Source of the DNA: UBA11574 sp964591175
GTDB taxonomy: Bacteria > Desulfobacterota > Desulfobacteria > Desulfobacterales > UBA11574
DNA: 64,000 nt
Assembly: GCA_964591175.1 (NCBI GenBank)
Contig: CAZQAF010000010.1
Span: 1 to 64,000, forward strand
Reading direction: 5' to 3'
A program made the position numbers and the translations under genes. Of this stretch, positions 60,580-64,000 are shown one piece after another. How positions within the stretch are numbered: position 1 is the stretch's first letter; each line of letters begins with the position of its first letter. Below the pieces are notes generated by a model, which was not told the origin of the DNA, did no database searches, and saw nothing but the letters and a program-made list of their open reading frames with translations.

Positions 60580-61530
60580 ATGAAAAACGATGTCATAAAG
60601 CAAGATCCGTCCTGCCGGATCGATGCGGAATCTTTAAGCCGGTTCAAACAGCAGCTTCCCGATGTTGCGGAAAGCATTATCGGCAGTTGCTACGATGAAG
60701 AAAGTTTCACCCATATCGACTACGAGCCGATTCCTTCTGAAGGTTATATTGTTGATATCATAAACAAATTGAGAGAAATCCTTTTCCCGGGCTATTTTGC
60801 GCGTGAAAAAATCGATCCGGTCAATCTGAAATACTATATGGGACAGGCGGTTTCGGTTTTATTTGATATGCTTTCGGTTCAGATCGCCCACAGCATTCGG
60901 CACGATTGTTTCAGATACGATCTCCCATGTACCGAATGTGAGGAACAGGGACAAAAGATGGCCCTTATACTCCTTGAATCGATTCCTTCCATACGAAAAA
61001 CACTGGCAACGGATGTTCGGGCGGTATATGAAGGTGATCCCGCAGCCAAAAGTTACGATGAAATCATCTTCAGCTATCCCGGCATCTTTGCCATGAGCGT
61101 ATTCAGGGCGGCGCATCAACTCTTTAAACTCAAAGTTCCCCTCTTGCCCCGTATCATGACGGAACATGCACACAGCTCGACCGGTATCGATATCCATCCC
61201 GGGGCCGATATCGGAGAAAGTTTTGTGATCGATCATGGAACCGGCGTGGTCATCGGTGAAACCACCGTTATCGGTAAAAACGTCCGGATCTATCAAGGGG
61301 TGACCCTCGGTGCCCTATCGCTCCCAAAAGACGCCGGGGAACGGCTGAGGGGAAAGAAGCGTCATCCCACCATCGAAGATGATGTCATCGTCTACTCGGG
61401 CGCAACAATTCTGGGCGGCGATACCGTCATCGGCGCACGTTCCGTCATTGGCGGAAATGTCTGGATCACCCAATCGGTGCCTCCGGATACCCGGGTCATC
61501 ATGGAAACGCCCAAGCTGGTTTATCGATAG
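60580..61530 (+). CDS. cysE: Serine O-acetyltransferase
   Basis: A 316-aa left-handed-helix acetyltransferase producing O-acetylserine, the substrate of CysK. The N-terminal SATase helical region covers ~1-170; the active site is in DIHPGADIGESF and IDHGTGVVIGE (catalytic Asp/His), followed by TLGALS and hexapeptide repeats IYQGVTLGA, VIYSGATILGG, VIGARSVIGG. Start 60580 follows GGAG; the longer frame from 60478 is leader. Its promoter shares the operator with the hdrCBA-cysK operon. Serine acetyltransferases are often bound to CysK in a complex through the C-terminal tail. Confidence 0.9.
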   Translation: MKNDVIKQDPSCRIDAESLSRFKQQLPDVAESIIGSCYDEESFTHIDYEPIPSEGYIVDIINKLREILFPGYFAREKIDPVNLKYYMGQAVSVLFDMLSVQIAHSIRHDCFRYDLPCTECEEQGQKMALILLESIPSIRKTLATDVRAVYEGDPAAKSYDEIIFSYPGIFAMSVFRAAHQLFKLKVPLLPRIMTEHAHSSTGIDIHPGADIGESFVIDHGTGVVIGETTVIGKNVRIYQGVTLGALSLPKDAGERLRGKKRHPTIEDDVIVYSGATILGGDTVIGARSVIGGNVWITQSVPPDTRVIMETPKLVYR

Positions 61531-61559
61531 GCCGAACCGGTCTTTTGTGTGAAAGGACA

Positions 61560-63542
61560 TTAAACGGACGGGGCTGGTCGGCTTGTTTCGAACGCTTTTT
61601 GCAAAGCGCTTCGGTTTTCCAGGCGCGCTTTTAACTTCGGAAACTGATCCATATCGGTATGCGGCAGAAAAAGCGCGGCCACATAATTGTCCATAAAAGA
61701 CCGGGTTTCCGACAGTTCGAAATTTGTCATTCGCTTGGTGACCGCCACAACGTCCTTCCTGATCCGGTTGGTCAGACAGCTCATCTTTGCCCCCATTAAA
61801 GATCCATTGCCGAAAAATCGAACACGGTCCGGATCAGTTTCAGGTAAAAGACCGATGACCATCGCTTTTTCCAGGTCCACGTAGCTGCCGAATCCGCCTG
61901 CCAGATAAATCCGATCGATGTCTTGCATCCGCAGCCCCACTTCTTCGAGAAGGGTCATACAACCGCTGTAGATGGCCCCTTTGGCTCTTATGAGATTATC
62001 AAGGTCCGGCTCCGTAAGGGCAATGTCCCGATCGATTTGCGTCTCATGTTTCCATGCCAGCACATATTCGTAAATGCCGTCGGTTTCCCGGATGCGGGAT
62101 GTATTCAAGTCGCGGTTGAATTTCCCTTGATTATCAATGACCCCCATTTCAAACATGGTGGCCGCAATGGTGATGAGCCCGGACCCGCATATCCCTTTGG
62201 GTCTGACATTGCCGATGGTAATATTCATGGGCTCCAACGACACGGGATCCAATGAAAAATCCTCGATGGCCCCTTTGGCGGCCCGCATCCCGAACTTAAT
62301 CCCCCCGCCTTCAAATGCAGGCCCTGCCGAGCAGGATGCGCAGGCCAGCCAATCTTTGTTGCCGATGACAATTTCGGCATTGGTTCCGATATCCATAAAA
62401 AGGGTCAGTTCTTCGGCCCGATACATTCCGGATCCCATAACACCGGCCACGATATCGCCACCCACATAACTCGAAACCGCCGGATACACCAGGGCGGTGA
62501 CATGGTCTCCCAGAGAAAGGCCCAAATCGGCCGCTTTTATCGGCGGATAGAGGGTTGACGCCGGCACATACGGCGAAAGCCGAATGTACTTGGGATTCAC
62601 CTTCAGCGCAAGTTGCGTCATGGTTGTGTTTCCGGCCATGGTAACCGCGGAAATTTCGTCAGGATCGATTCGTGCCTTTTTGACTACTTTTTTAATGAGC
62701 TTGTTGATGGTGGCGATGATCACTTCATGAAGCTTGTCAAGACCGCCCGGTTTGCCGGCATAGACAATTCTGCTGATGACATCCTCGCCGTAACTGATCT
62801 GTCCGTTATAGTCGCCGAACTGAGCCAAAACATCTCCCGTTATAAGATCGATCAGTTGCGCATAAACGGTTGTCGTACCGATATCCACGGCAATGGCATA
62901 GTTACGACCGGTGGTATCTCCCGGCTGAACGTGTATGATCTGCGTCTTTCTCCCGGATTGCACCGGCCGGGCAAGCGTGGCCGTTACCTTGAAATGGCCC
63001 TGTCTTAATACATCTGAAATTTTCCGGATTACCTGGAGCTCAACCACCAGACGATGCTCGTCGTGTGTTGCTTTTAAGAAAGAAACCAGTCGGGTGACAT
63101 CCGGAAGGTTATCCTGAGGGGTCGGTTCCGGAAGTTCAAGATATTTCTTTTCCACCGGCGGCATGAAAAGGCCTTCATCTTTAAGGTCATCCAGATTCAT
63201 CTCCCAGATGCGGGCTGTTTTTCGCGGTGTTTGCTGTAAATTGAGCATACCGGCGTCAACTTCCGACTCGATCGGGATGCGAACCACAAGATCACTTAAA
63301 ACATTGGAGAGACATGCCTGTCGATATCCTTTTTCAATGTCTTCTCTATCCAATTTCTCCGAAATGCCGCCTTCAACATTTCCCTCTTCGATAATGACAC
63401 GGCACTTTCCGCAAACCCCCTCTCCACCGCAGGATGCATTAATATGCACCCCTGCCTGGATGGCCGCGCGGATCAGGTTTTCTCCTTTTTCAACAAGGAT
63501 CTCAACGTTGTGCGGCAGAAACAATATATGGTGTTTTTTCAT
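61560..63542 (-). CDS. ASKHA-domain protein with N-terminal 2Fe-2S ferredoxin (RACo/RamA-like)
   Basis: A 660-aa protein. Residues ~1-90 are a plant-type [2Fe-2S] ferredoxin: NASCGGEGVCGKC plus a distal Cys in QACLSNV. A linker follows to DUF4445/ASKHA: AVDIGTTTVYAQLIDLITG (phosphate 1), TMAGNTTMTQLAL, FMDIGTNAEIVIG (phosphate 2), GSGLITIAATMFEMG, and YLAGGFGSYVD. The family reduces or reactivates corrinoid proteins with ATP. No methyltransferase or corrinoid protein is next to it; cobO elsewhere supplies adenosylcobalamin. The gene is 72 bp downstream of mobB in the same direction. Confidence 0.85.
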   Translation of the reverse strand: MKKHHILFLPHNVEILVEKGENLIRAAIQAGVHINASCGGEGVCGKCRVIIEEGNVEGGISEKLDREDIEKGYRQACLSNVLSDLVVRIPIESEVDAGMLNLQQTPRKTARIWEMNLDDLKDEGLFMPPVEKKYLELPEPTPQDNLPDVTRLVSFLKATHDEHRLVVELQVIRKISDVLRQGHFKVTATLARPVQSGRKTQIIHVQPGDTTGRNYAIAVDIGTTTVYAQLIDLITGDVLAQFGDYNGQISYGEDVISRIVYAGKPGGLDKLHEVIIATINKLIKKVVKKARIDPDEISAVTMAGNTTMTQLALKVNPKYIRLSPYVPASTLYPPIKAADLGLSLGDHVTALVYPAVSSYVGGDIVAGVMGSGMYRAEELTLFMDIGTNAEIVIGNKDWLACASCSAGPAFEGGGIKFGMRAAKGAIEDFSLDPVSLEPMNITIGNVRPKGICGSGLITIAATMFEMGVIDNQGKFNRDLNTSRIRETDGIYEYVLAWKHETQIDRDIALTEPDLDNLIRAKGAIYSGCMTLLEEVGLRMQDIDRIYLAGGFGSYVDLEKAMVIGLLPETDPDRVRFFGNGSLMGAKMSCLTNRIRKDVVAVTKRMTNFELSETRSFMDNYVAALFLPHTDMDQFPKLKARLENRSALQKAFETSRPAPSV

Positions 63543-63614
63543 TTTCCTATCACGCCTTCTTTCAAGAAAAAGATTGTCGTAACAATTGATATATTTGAGC
63601 CATCAGGGTATTTT

Positions 63615-64000
63615 TTATATTGTCGCGGCAGGGAGAAGGTTGAACTGTTTGATTAAAAAATCAGCCACCTTTTTAACGGCTGTCGTGGAAAACACCGGAA
63701 CATTAAAATCCATATTCGCATCGGTGATGAGCGCCATCAGCTTCTCATCATTTTTACACAAAGGTTCCGGCGTCGTCTCGACTCTAAAAATTTCCAGTTT
63801 CGGTATTCGACTTCGCTTGTATCCCTCGGTTAAGATAATATCCACCCCGTTAAAAAGGGATAACAATTCATCCGGCTGGTGATCATATTCGACATCCATT
63901 ACCATGCCGATTTGGTAGGGTGATGAAATAATGGTGGTCGATGTGCCGGCGTGTTTATGGCGCCAACTGTCTTTGCCGGGTTTGTCCATCTCGAAACCGT
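63615..64000 (-). CDS. mobB: Molybdopterin-guanine dinucleotide synthesis protein MobB, 5' end outside the window
   Basis: The visible 128 residues are the C-terminal part of MobB, a P-loop GTP-binding partner of MobA in molybdenum-cofactor maturation. The first residues, GFEMDKPGKDSWRHKHAG (from the window edge), are the family's conserved segment after its P-loop. VDIILTEGYKRSRIPKLEIF and a conserved cysteine (PLCKND) follow. The Walker A lies beyond 64000. Sulfate reducers use Mo/W cofactors in formate dehydrogenases, but none is visible here. Confidence 0.85.
   Translation of the reverse strand, partial: GFEMDKPGKDSWRHKHAGTSTTIISSPYQIGMVMDVEYDHQPDELLSLFNGVDIILTEGYKRSRIPKLEIFRVETTPEPLCKNDEKLMALITDANMDFNVPVFSTTAVKKVADFLIKQFNLLPAATI

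Overview
The window looks like chromosomal DNA of an anaerobic, sulfate-reducer-like Desulfobacterota, most likely Desulfobacterales. The evidence is an HdrCBA module with a giant double-FAD HdrA, tandem cysteine-rich GcvH-like proteins, a Feo ferrous-iron operon, an ASKHA/2Fe-2S corrinoid-activator-type protein, a bacterial archaemetzincin, several sigma-54 response regulators with matching -24/-12 promoters, and a PilMNOPQ cluster. I saw no rRNA, tRNA, CRISPR array, phage or complete transposase gene.

Layout. 1-15.1 kb: a run of mostly single, same-strand accessory genes (outer-membrane barrel, DUF3795, Rid, phosphatase, cupin, DUF1989, radical SAM, a nitroreductase-methyltransferase fusion, VapBC, oxidoreductases, two DinB proteins, an HNH protein, DUF2059 and DUF4019 proteins), ending in a receiver-domain fragment. 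15.1-17.9 kb: a 145-bp palindromic MITE-like element, cobO, a methyltransferase and a sigma-54-promoted DUF2059 protein. 18-23.8 kb (minus): hdrC-hdrB-hdrA-cysK. 24-27.6 kb: a sensor kinase/NtrC-type regulator pair and an archaemetzincin. 27.6-30.5 kb (minus): a second MITE-like element, two GcvH-like paralogues behind a sigma-54 promoter, and an Xre regulator with a cysteine-rich tail. 30.6-35.4 kb: a B12-binding radical SAM protein and an orphan NorD-like VWA protein. 35.4-38.6 kb: fur-feoA fusion, feoA, feoB. 38.6-41.3 kb: PflX-type radical SAM, PfkB kinase, TPR membrane protein. 41.7-44.6 kb (minus): a second NtrB/NtrC-type pair. 45-50.5 kb: small HTH protein plus pilMNOPQ. 50.5-55.8 kb (minus): serS-thrC-LysM-TPR. 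55.9-64 kb: 5-FCL, K+ channel, pcm, YqaA/DedA, amidotransferase, cysE, ASKHA protein and a partial mobB.

Main finding. Three promoters share the same architecture, TTGACA-N5-TACCAC-N3-GTGNNA, with identical spacing: upstream of hdrCBA-cysK (23793-23818), upstream of cysE (60429-60454), and upstream of the Xre/cysteine-rich regulator itself (30520-30545). This points to an autoregulated regulator (30075-30464) that joins cysteine synthesis (CysE, CysK) with an Hdr electron-transfer complex, a candidate undescribed regulon. Other structure of note: two 144-145-bp palindromic elements that share a core but have different terminal repeats, both inserted 1-2 nt beyond a stop codon; three GTTCAA-N4-TTGAAC palindromes spaced 77-79 bp apart; and two near-consensus sigma-54 promoters.
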